Shown: one piece after another, positions 5,932 to 13,731 of the stretch
Numbering within the stretch: the first letter of the stretch is position 1
Layout of the letters: every line of letters starts with the position of its first letter
DNA from: Hydrocarboniphaga effusa AP103
Lineage (GTDB): Bacteria > Pseudomonadota > Gammaproteobacteria > Nevskiales > Nevskiaceae
Length of the DNA: 64,000 nt
NCBI RefSeq assembly: GCF_000271305.1
Contig: NZ_AKGD01000001.1
Span: forward strand, 1,612,001 to 1,676,000
Direction of reading: 5' to 3'
Notes under the pieces: model-generated
The model's database searches: none
Told to the model about the DNA's origin: nothing
What the model saw: only the letters and a program-made list of their open reading frames with translations
Made by a program: the position numbers and the translations under genes

Positions 5932-8898
5932 TCAGGGTTCGAGGCAACGCTGCAGATCCACCGATTTCGGCAGCAGGGCATTGTTCTCCAGCGTCCAGGG
6001 ACTCACGCAGTTCACACGGCCGGCGATTTCGCCGGCCGTTCTGTTTTCGAGCCCGAAAGGCCAGGCCTGCAGGCGACCGTCGTCGACCCCGCTGCTGTAA
6101 AGGGTCCGGCCATCGGGCGAAAACGAAATGGTCGAGATCGCTCCCATATGACTTCCGATGTCATCGATCAGCAACAGGCTCTGCGCATCCCAGAGCTTGA
6201 TCTGCCCGTCGCTGCCGCCCGTGACGAGGAAACGACCGTCCGGGCTCCAGTCGGCATCGAAGACCGATTTGGTGTGCCCAGCCAGATCACCGATTCGCCC
6301 TTGTGCGGGCTCCCAGATGGCGGCGGAGGTACGCGCCTGGTCGAGCAGCAGTATCCGTTGGCCGTCGGGCGAGAATTTGGCAGCGAAGCAGCCGCCGGCA
6401 TCCGGTAGATGCATGTGGTACCGCTGCGGCGAATGCAGCGAAATCCAGCCGACCTCATCGCTCTCGGACGCCATCGCAACCAGCGCCCGGCCATCGGGAG
6501 CAAAGCGCAGGCAGCCGATCTCTGGCGATTCTTCCGCATCGCCGACGAGCGGCTCCTCCAGGCGCGACTCCAGCGTCAGCAGATCGATCACGAGCGTCCG
6601 GCGCTGCACCGGTATCGCGAGCCAGCGCGAATCACCGCTGATGTCGAGCGCGAAGCGCGAATCCATGACGTACTGCGCCCGATGCTCGCCGCTGTCGACA
6701 TTCCACAGATGGCCGGTGTTGCCCCTGTCGGCCGCGAACAGATGACGTCCGTCCGGGCTGAGGCGCAGGTTGGAGATGAAGCGGCCGGGCAGCTCGAAGC
6801 GGCGCAGTCGCTCTTGCGTCTGCGGATTCCAGACCTCGATGACGCCCGAGATCGTCGAGACCGCCACGCGTTCGCCGTCCGCCGAGGCGGACACGCGAGA
6901 GATGGCGTCGCCAAGCGGATCCAGGCTTGCGAGCGGCTCCAGCGCGGAGCCTCGCCAGATTCGCGGCCTGCCATCGAGGCCTCCACTGACAATCCGTCCG
7001 TCCGGCAGCAACGCGAAATCGACCGAATTGCGCCAGAAGACCCGAGAGCTTTCCGGGCGATCGCCATGCCAGCGTTGCCCGAGCGGGCGCTGATCGGCTC
7101 GCCAACGGGCGATCTGGCCGCTCGCATTGACGGTCAACAGCTGACGCCCGCGATTCGAGAGCAGCACATTGAGAATGTTGCCCTCCAGGCGCAACAGACT
7201 CTCGTTGGTCTGCACATCGACAACCTGTGCCCCTCCCGGAACGATCTGGGCAAACTGCGCGCCGTCGGGCCCCAGCGAGAATGGCTTGGAATCTGGAGAT
7301 GCGCCCGAGTACAGCAGGCTGCCATCCCGGCTGCGCCAGATGCGCAGGCCATCGGCCGCTGCGGTCAGGAAGCGTTCGCGATCACGCGAAAAATCGAGAA
7401 AGGTGACTTGCTGGGAATGACCGCTGGCGAATACCAGCTCCCCGTTCGGCAAGGTCCAGCCACGCACGCTACCGTCTTCGCCGGCTGCGAGCAGGCGACC
7501 GCTGTCGTCATCGAACACCATGAGAACCACAGGGCGGCTGAGCCCGCGCAACCTCAGAGAACGACCGCCCGGCTGTCGCGAGCGCAGTTCGACCTCACCG
7601 GAACGCTTACCGAAGGCCATCCAGCGACCACTGCGATCGAAGGTGGAGAGAGTGACCTCACCATCCACGTCGATCGACCTGAAAGCGCCATCGGCGATCG
7701 ACCACAACCTGGGCTTGCCACCCGGGGCGATCGCCAGCAGTTCGCCATCGGGGCCGAAGGGCTGGACCGAAGCCGGATCGAACGGATCGACGGCGACATC
7801 GAGCAACCGGCGCTGATCTTGGATCGACCAGACCGTACGATGGCCCTGAAGCGTCTTCGAGTTGACAACCGCCACCGACAGCAGTCGGCGATCGTGACTG
7901 AGGGCGGGCTCTTCACGTTTGACGAAGTTCCGCGCCGCTATCGCCGCATCTTCGATGTGAGCCAGCCGCCTGCCCTGCTCCAGCGACCAGACATCGATCC
8001 AGCCGTCCTGGCCGACCACCGTCAGCAGCGCATCGTCCTCGGTCAGGAACGAACGCCAGGGCACGCCGTTGCTGTTCAGCACCTGGCGCAGGGCATCGAT
8101 CGGCTGCATCGCCCGCTGCAGCATGTAACGCAGGGCCAGGCTGTCCTCGCCGCGCCGATAGGCCTCGGCGAGATAGACGGCGGCGCGCATCGGCGACTCG
8201 GCCAGCAGTTCGCGACGACCGTGCTCGACGAGCTGACGCCGATACTCGAGCTGCTCGCGCTGATCGAAATCACGACGCTGCACGGTCATCGCGACGACGA
8301 TCAGCAAAGCGAAGACGGCCAGCACGCCGCCGCGGATCAGGCTCTGCTCGCGCTGCCGGCGCCGCTCGCGGCGCACGAGCTCGTCGAGTCCCAGGCCGAG
8401 CAGGCCGGCGAGCAGCTTCATGCGCGCCAGGAAAGGACCGTCACCGGATTTGCGCAGATCGGCCGCGATCGGCTCGGACTCGAGCAGTGCGGGTGGAAAG
8501 CATTCGCGCGACGGATCGGCGGCGTGCGGCTCGCCGTCGACGATCAGCGCGAGGATGCGATCGCCGCCGCCCATCGCCTTGAACAGCCGGATCTCCTCAT
8601 CAACCCAGCGGCTGGCGGCCGCGGATGGAGAACAGATCACGATCAGATGGCGCGATTCCGACAACGCCTGGCGAATCACGCCGCCGAGCTCGGCCGAGCT
8701 CGGCAACTCGTCACGGTCGCGAAAGATCGGCTGCAGCCGCTTGGGGACCGCGCCGCTGGCGGTCGACCGGCCGACCAGATGTCTCGGCACGCGATACGCC
8801 TCAAGCCGCCGATGCAGCCGGATCGCGGCGTGGCTGTCGTGATGGCTGTAACTGATGAACGCCCAATACCGGCGCGGGTCCTGCGGCTGCGATGACAT
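5932..8898 (-). CDS. TIR domain - transmembrane - WD40 repeat protein
   Basis: A 988-residue protein; ATG at 8898 sits 9 nt after GGGGGAG. Residues about 10-150 form a TIR domain: YWAFISYSHHDS at strand A, FRDRDELPSS in the BB-loop region, and SRWVDEEIRLF, in which Glu101 (Trp98+3) is at the expected catalytic position. A single hydrophobic segment (GGVLAVFALLIVVAMTV, about 190-206) follows a basic patch. The rest is a WD40 propeller region with repeats such as FSPDGRTL and GGSDGQIKLWD. Bacterial TIR domains are commonly NAD+ hydrolases or cyclic-ADPR makers in defence; WD40 arrays serve as sensors or scaffolds. Basic residues on the TIR side place TIR in the cytoplasm and suggest the propeller is periplasmic. 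The gene is divergent from the cyclase fusion, with 177 bp between the starts. Confidence 0.85.
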   Translation of the reverse strand: MSSQPQDPRRYWAFISYSHHDSHAAIRLHRRLEAYRVPRHLVGRSTASGAVPKRLQPIFRDRDELPSSAELGGVIRQALSESRHLIVICSPSAAASRWVDEEIRLFKAMGGGDRILALIVDGEPHAADPSRECFPPALLESEPIAADLRKSGDGPFLARMKLLAGLLGLGLDELVRRERRRQREQSLIRGGVLAVFALLIVVAMTVQRRDFDQREQLEYRRQLVEHGRRELLAESPMRAAVYLAEAYRRGEDSLALRYMLQRAMQPIDALRQVLNSNGVPWRSFLTEDDALLTVVGQDGWIDVWSLEQGRRLAHIEDAAIAARNFVKREEPALSHDRRLLSVAVVNSKTLQGHRTVWSIQDQRRLLDVAVDPFDPASVQPFGPDGELLAIAPGGKPRLWSIADGAFRSIDVDGEVTLSTFDRSGRWMAFGKRSGEVELRSRQPGGRSLRLRGLSRPVVLMVFDDDSGRLLAAGEDGSVRGWTLPNGELVFASGHSQQVTFLDFSRDRERFLTAAADGLRIWRSRDGSLLYSGASPDSKPFSLGPDGAQFAQIVPGGAQVVDVQTNESLLRLEGNILNVLLSNRGRQLLTVNASGQIARWRADQRPLGQRWHGDRPESSRVFWRNSVDFALLPDGRIVSGGLDGRPRIWRGSALEPLASLDPLGDAISRVSASADGERVAVSTISGVIEVWNPQTQERLRRFELPGRFISNLRLSPDGRHLFAADRGNTGHLWNVDSGEHRAQYVMDSRFALDISGDSRWLAIPVQRRTLVIDLLTLESRLEEPLVGDAEESPEIGCLRFAPDGRALVAMASESDEVGWISLHSPQRYHMHLPDAGGCFAAKFSPDGQRILLLDQARTSAAIWEPAQGRIGDLAGHTKSVFDADWSPDGRFLVTGGSDGQIKLWDAQSLLLIDDIGSHMGAISTISFSPDGRTLYSSGVDDGRLQAWPFGLENRTAGEIAGRVNCVSPWTLENNALLPKSVDLQRCLEP

Positions 8899-9075
8899 CA
8901 ACACGTTCTCCCCCGAGAAAGCGCCCGACGGACCGCGCCCCTGCGATCCGTCGGGCCTATTGTGAACGGATCGGCGGCTGCGGATGCGACAAAGCAAGAC
9001 AATCGGGCCTGACTCCTTGAACGCCACACGAACTTCCGCGATGCCGCGGCCGTTCCGGCATGGCAGGCTTGAACC

Positions 9076-11562
9076 ATGATTCCAACATCGGGTGGCGAAA
9101 TCGGTCTCGACGAGTGGCTGTGTTTGCGCCGCAGTTTTTCGCGCAGCGGACCCGGTGCCACGCTGGTGCTCGGCGGCACCGGGCATTTGCTGCTGTCGCC
9201 GGCCGAGGAGGCCGAAATCACCGCTCACCTGGTCGGCCGCGTCCTGCCCGACATCGCCCGCCAGGCGCCGAGCGGCGGCGTGCTCGTCGCCACCGGCGCG
9301 GCCCCGGGAGCCGATCTGGTGTTTCATCGCACCGCGCTCGACTGGTTCCGCCGCACCGGCATTGCCTGTCGCGGCGTCGCGCTGCTGCCGGTGCCGCCCG
9401 AATGGCTGATCCAGGACTGGGTGCTCTACGCACGCAGCGCCGGCCTGGCGCTCGAAGACGAGACCATTGCACGCCATCGCGCCGCGCTTTCGCTGATGCT
9501 CGAAGAATCGCAATGGCGGGTGACGCTGTACCGGCCGCGCAGCGAACCGGCGCCACGCTCGCTCGATTGGCGCACCGATCAATACCGCCAGCTCGCGGCC
9601 TGCCTGGCCGAGCAGCCCGACATCCTCGTCGCCATGCTGCGCGCGCAAAACCTGCGCGAGCCCGGCGGCACCGCCGAAGTGGTCGAATGGCGCCGGCACA
9701 TTCGCCGCATTCCGCCGCAGCTCAGCACGCTCGATGCGCAGGAGCCCGAATCGCTCGCGCGCCGGCGTCCGCTCATCGTCATCGACCCGAGCGTGCGCTT
9801 CGGCCACTACGAGGCACAGTCCACGATGCCCCAGGACAATCGCCGCGACGACGAGCGCGCGATGCTCGACGAAGTCGAGCAGGCCCGCCGCAGCGGCAAC
9901 GAGCTGCGTTGCCACGACCTGCTGGCGAGCGCGTCCAAGCGCGGGCTGCGCTCGCGGCGCATGGACTATCTGCGCATCCTCACGCTCGCCAACCTCGGCA
10001 ACACCGCGCTCGCGCTGGAGCATTACCGCGGCCTGGTGCTGGCGCCCGACGAGATCGACGAAGACTGGATGGCCCTGCAGGGCCGGCTCGAAAAAGACCT
10101 CGCCCAGCAGGCTTCGAGCGACGCCGAGGCGCAGGCGCACTACCTGCACTCGGCCGACGCCTACGCCTCGGCCTTCCTGCGCTCTCGCGGGGCTTACAGC
10201 GGAGTCAATGCGGCGACGATGTACTGCATGGCCGGCAAGACCGAGCGGGCGCGTCTCACCGCGCTCACCGCGCGCGAAGCGCTCGACGAGCTGCCCGCGG
10301 GCAATCCGGTGCGGGACTTCTACCGCCACGCCACCGTGGCCGAAATCGCCCTGCACCTGGGCGACTTCAGCGCCTGTTCCGCGAGCCTGGCCCGCGCCGA
10401 CCGCCTGCTCGTCGGCGACATCACGCGGCGCGGACGCACGCTGCGACAGCTGCGCCAGCTCTGCCGCCAGCTGCGGATCGACGAGGCGGTGCTCGATGCG
10501 CTGCAGATGCCGACGCTGGTGCTGCTGCGGCGCAGCGCCGGCTCGCGGCTCGCATTCGAGGCCGGCGCCGCGCCGACGATCGAGCTCGGCGACGGACTCA
10601 AGCCCGGCATGCCGGTGTTCGCGAGCCTGCTCGACCCGCTCGATCTGCAGCTCGCCCAGCAATTGCTCGAACGCGGGCTCAACCTGTATCCGGTGCTCGC
10701 CCAGCCCGAACGCGAACTGCAAGGCGAGTGGACCCGCAACTGGGGCGAGGCTTCGGCGGCGCAGTTGCTGCAGATTCTACGGCGCGCACAGCCGATGGCG
10801 GTGGCGCCGGGCTTTCTCGACAGTGAACGCGACTGGTGCACGCGGCAGCTCGATTCGACCGCGCTCGGCGCCTCGCTGCTGACCGCGCGCCGGCTCGGCT
10901 GCCCGTGGCGGCTGGTGTCGGTCAGCCTCGACGACGGCATCGCGCGCTGCCTCGGCGTCAAGCTCGGCGCCGAGCAGCAACGCCTGGCCTGCCTTCAGCA
11001 GGAATCCGGAGCCGGCCCGGGCCGGCGCATGGTGGGCATCCTGTTCGCGGATTTCGTCGGCTTCCGGCGCATCGCCGACATCGACATGCCGCGCTTCTGG
11101 CGCGAGGTCATGATCGCCCTGATCTCGCATCTCAAAGCCTACGGCGAGCGCGTGCTGCACGCCGCCACCTGGGGCGACGCCCTGCACGTGATCACCGACA
11201 ACGCCACCACCGCAGCCGATATCGCGGCCGATATCCAGCGGCTCATGGAAACCCGCAGGCAGCAGCGCAGCGGCAGCCTGCAGGCACTCGAATTGCGCAT
11301 CGCCGCGCACTACGCCCCGGCCTTCGAGGAAACCGATCCGCTGCGCCAGACCCCGGTGTTCTACGGCTCGCAGATCTCGTTCGCGGCGCGCATCGAGCCG
11401 GTGACGCCGCCCGGCACCCTGTTCGGCTCCGATACCTTCGTCGCCCGGCTGGCGATCGAATCGCCCGATCGCTTCTCGGCCGAATACGCCGGCGAACTGG
11501 AGCTGGCCAAGCAGCACGGGGCGCACCCCTTGTTCGTCGTGCGCCGCCGCGCCGCACCCTAA
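9076..11562 (+). CDS. SLOG-like / TRAFs-binding (DUF4071) / nucleotide cyclase fusion
   Basis: An 828-residue, three-part signalling protein. Residues about 27-180 look like a Rossmann nucleotide-sensing domain of the SLOG/TIR-associated kind (TLVLGGTGHLLL, then VATGAAPGADLVF). About 265-470 match the MAP3K TRAFs-binding/DUF4071 helical repeat (YSGVNAATMYCMAGKTERAR). About 645-828 form a class III cyclase domain. Its two metal Asp residues are visible: Asp659 in FADFVGF and Asp701 in WGDALHV. Arg772 of FAARIE is present, but the usual Asn four residues before it is Ser768. The cyclase may therefore be altered or degenerate. The family links stress or ligand sensing to second-messenger output. 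It shares an intergenic region with the divergent TIR gene, which suggests co-regulation. Confidence 0.7.
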   Translation: MIPTSGGEIGLDEWLCLRRSFSRSGPGATLVLGGTGHLLLSPAEEAEITAHLVGRVLPDIARQAPSGGVLVATGAAPGADLVFHRTALDWFRRTGIACRGVALLPVPPEWLIQDWVLYARSAGLALEDETIARHRAALSLMLEESQWRVTLYRPRSEPAPRSLDWRTDQYRQLAACLAEQPDILVAMLRAQNLREPGGTAEVVEWRRHIRRIPPQLSTLDAQEPESLARRRPLIVIDPSVRFGHYEAQSTMPQDNRRDDERAMLDEVEQARRSGNELRCHDLLASASKRGLRSRRMDYLRILTLANLGNTALALEHYRGLVLAPDEIDEDWMALQGRLEKDLAQQASSDAEAQAHYLHSADAYASAFLRSRGAYSGVNAATMYCMAGKTERARLTALTAREALDELPAGNPVRDFYRHATVAEIALHLGDFSACSASLARADRLLVGDITRRGRTLRQLRQLCRQLRIDEAVLDALQMPTLVLLRRSAGSRLAFEAGAAPTIELGDGLKPGMPVFASLLDPLDLQLAQQLLERGLNLYPVLAQPERELQGEWTRNWGEASAAQLLQILRRAQPMAVAPGFLDSERDWCTRQLDSTALGASLLTARRLGCPWRLVSVSLDDGIARCLGVKLGAEQQRLACLQQESGAGPGRRMVGILFADFVGFRRIADIDMPRFWREVMIALISHLKAYGERVLHAATWGDALHVITDNATTAADIAADIQRLMETRRQQRSGSLQALELRIAAHYAPAFEETDPLRQTPVFYGSQISFAARIEPVTPPGTLFGSDTFVARLAIESPDRFSAEYAGELELAKQHGAHPLFVVRRRAAP

Positions 11563-11650
11563 GAGCCGGTTCACGATCTGGCGATCGCTGCGCCAGCCCG
11601 AAGGGTTGGCGCACAGGAAACGCAGTGACCGACAGATCGCGAACCGGCTC
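11563..11650. repeat. 88-bp REP/MITE-like inverted repeat
   Basis: The element starts one base after the cyclase-fusion stop. Its ends are inverted (GAGCCGGTTC and GAACCGGCTC) and extend to 16 of 17 matching bases. A nested hairpin (TGCGCCAGCC / GGTTGGCGCA) lies inside. It could be a REP-type element, a small non-autonomous mobile element, or a processing/termination hairpin between two transcription units. I saw no second copy in the window. Confidence 0.6.
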
Positions 11651-11678
11651 CAGCCGGCGGGGCGGGGTAAAATCGCGG

Positions 11679-13001
11679 ATGCGCAGCGAGCCCCGCCCCA
11701 ACAGCACCGAAGAACGCCTGGCCGACTGGTTCGTCCGCGGCGTCGAGCCCGACGACGTTCCCGCCCTGCACGCCCTGATCCAGGCGCGGCCGGCGATCCA
11801 GTCGCTGAGTACCCTGTTCTCGGGCACCGAGGCCGCCGTGCTCGTGCGCCTGCTGGTGCTGCGCGAGCTCGGGCGGCGCGGCGGCGACCCGTTCTTCGAG
11901 GCCGGCGAGCTGCGCGCCCAGTTCCCGTATCTCGACGAAGCCAAGCTCAACCACCTGATCGGCCGCCTGCGCATCAACGGCCTGCTGTCCTGGGACAGCG
12001 AAACCGCGCGCTACAGCGTCAGCCCGCTCGGACGCATGATCATCGCGGCGTTGTCGGGCTTGCTGAAGTTCGACGACGACGGCGCCGAGCTCGGCTACCT
12101 GGCCGCGCAACTCGCCGGCAGCGGAGCGATCGGCTCGGTGCAGGAAGACGAGCTGCAGCATCTGCTGTCGCGCCTGGTCGAGCTCAAGGACGAATTCGAG
12201 CGCGCGATCCTGTCGGGCTCCGAGCACCGCATCCGCGGAGCCGAAACCAAGCTCGCCTCGGTCTGGAGCTGGGTCGACAAGGGCAGCGACATCCTGCGCC
12301 GCATCATCGACGAGACCGATCTCGAAGGCCCCACGCACCGGGCGGCCCAGCGCATCGGCCAGGTCCAGAGCGAACTGCTGCGCATGAGCGGCGCCTTCCA
12401 GCGCGCGCTGAACCAGATCGAGAGCCAGAAAGTGCACCTCGGCGCGAGCGGCCTGTCGTCCGCCGACGTTTCGGCCTGGCTGCGCAGCCTCGACCAGAGC
12501 CGGCTCGTCGCGCTCGCGCAGGGCGCGGTCTCCCCGGTGCCGGACATGAACTTCGTGCTCGGCGACATCGCGCTCGACGCGGCCGAATTCGAGCTCGTCG
12601 ACAAGCTGCTGCCCGACAAGCTCGACGCCCGGTTGCCGAACGCCGCGGAGTCGCCGCTCAGCGAAGGCGTGGAGCTGGAGCCGCCCGATTACGCCGAACT
12701 CGAACACTGGCGCGACGCCCTGCGCGTGGCGCCCGACGGCTGGCCGCTCGCCGAAGCGGTACCGCTGCGCGACTACGAGCTCTCGAGCTACCGGCTCTCG
12801 CTGCTCGCGCTGATCGGCGATCGCGAATCGGCCACGCTCGACGGCCCGGTCGCCGACCTCGCGCGGCTGGCCACGCGCCCGGTCTGGAGCGGCCGCGTGC
12901 TGCGGCTCGATCGCGACGGCGTCGCCGAAATGAGCGAAGGCCATCTGCGGGCGAAAGCCGCGGAACCCGACAACCAAGCAGGCGACCCGAATGGAAACTG
13001 A
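11679..13001 (+). CDS. jetA: Wadjet system protein JetA (MukF/MksF-like kleisin)
   Basis: A 440-residue protein from ATG 11679, the first of four tightly packed genes. The N-terminal third is winged-helix-like (FFEAGELRAQFPYLDEAKLNHLIGRLRINGLLSW). The middle is long amphipathic helices (VELKDEFERAILSGSEHRIRG), and a C-terminal domain follows. JetA is the kleisin that bridges the SMC heads in the Wadjet complex, which extrudes loops on small circular DNA so that JetD can cut it. Assignment is by operon order and fold pattern; the primary sequence is too divergent for me to assign a Wadjet subtype. It overlaps jetB by 11 bp. Confidence 0.8.
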   Translation: MRSEPRPNSTEERLADWFVRGVEPDDVPALHALIQARPAIQSLSTLFSGTEAAVLVRLLVLRELGRRGGDPFFEAGELRAQFPYLDEAKLNHLIGRLRINGLLSWDSETARYSVSPLGRMIIAALSGLLKFDDDGAELGYLAAQLAGSGAIGSVQEDELQHLLSRLVELKDEFERAILSGSEHRIRGAETKLASVWSWVDKGSDILRRIIDETDLEGPTHRAAQRIGQVQSELLRMSGAFQRALNQIESQKVHLGASGLSSADVSAWLRSLDQSRLVALAQGAVSPVPDMNFVLGDIALDAAEFELVDKLLPDKLDARLPNAAESPLSEGVELEPPDYAELEHWRDALRVAPDGWPLAEAVPLRDYELSSYRLSLLALIGDRESATLDGPVADLARLATRPVWSGRVLRLDRDGVAEMSEGHLRAKAAEPDNQAGDPNGN

Positions 13002-13731
13002 GCTGCAAACCCTGGTGGCGCGGCTGTCCACGCATCGTGTGCTGCCGCGCACCGACGCGCAGGTCCGGCGCGCCCTGACCGACGATCTGTTCTACAACGC
13101 ACTCAACGAGCGCCTGGCCGCCTGCGGGCTCGAACTCGTCGAGCATCCTTACGCCGACAACGTCTGCCTGCGCGTGCGCCGCGACATGGAGCACGCGGTG
13201 TTCGGCGGCGAAGACGCCTGGCTGTCGAACAACGTGGGGCTCAAGCGCGACCAGATCGCGCTGCTCGTGGTGCTGTGGGCGTTGCTGATCCTGCCCAAGC
13301 GCTCGCGCCAGCACGAGCGCCGCGATGCACCGAACACGCAACGCCAGAATGAAATGTTCGCGGTCGAAAAGCCGCTGCCGACCGCGGCCGACATCGGCAT
13401 CAGCGTGGCCGAGGCGACACTGGTGGCCGACTTCGGCGATCGCCTGGGCGGACGCACGCGCATCAGCATCGCGCTGCCGATGCTGTCGCGACTGGGCTTC
13501 ATCGAACGCCGCAACGGCCGCATCTCCGAAGGCCCGCTGCTCGATCTCGCGCTCGACTACAGCCGCATGGCCCCGCGCGTGCTCGACGGCACGCTGTCCG
13601 AGCTGTTCGGCAGCCTCGCCGAGCAGGCCGAAGCGCCGAACGAGCCGTCGATCGATTCGCCCGGCGAAGAAGACGGAACCCTCAACGAAGAACAACCGCC
13701 GGAGAGCGAAGACGATGTTCAGCTTCCATAA
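12991..13731 (+). CDS. jetB: Wadjet system protein JetB (MukE/MksE-like, DUF4194)
   Basis: A 246-residue protein. The core (about 15-190) has the DUF4194/MksE layout: LTDDLFYNALNERLAACGLEL, a strand with NVCLRVRR, a long helix KRDQIALLVVLWALLILP, and a winged helix ending RLGFIERRNGRISEGP. The last 45 residues are acidic and probably disordered (PGEEDGTLNEEQPPESEDD). JetB is the KITE subunit that binds the JetA kleisin and DNA. It overlaps jetA by 11 bp and jetC by 17 bp, so the three are translationally coupled. Confidence 0.82.
   Translation: METELQTLVARLSTHRVLPRTDAQVRRALTDDLFYNALNERLAACGLELVEHPYADNVCLRVRRDMEHAVFGGEDAWLSNNVGLKRDQIALLVVLWALLILPKRSRQHERRDAPNTQRQNEMFAVEKPLPTAADIGISVAEATLVADFGDRLGGRTRISIALPMLSRLGFIERRNGRISEGPLLDLALDYSRMAPRVLDGTLSELFGSLAEQAEAPNEPSIDSPGEEDGTLNEEQPPESEDDVQLP

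Noticed and set aside
8899..10722. Minus-strand open frame extending the TIR-WD40 gene upstream to 1596 residues.
   Set aside because: The extension is antisense to the cyclase fusion, has His/Arg/Gln-rich non-protein-like composition, and a good ribosome site exists at the TIR start (8898).
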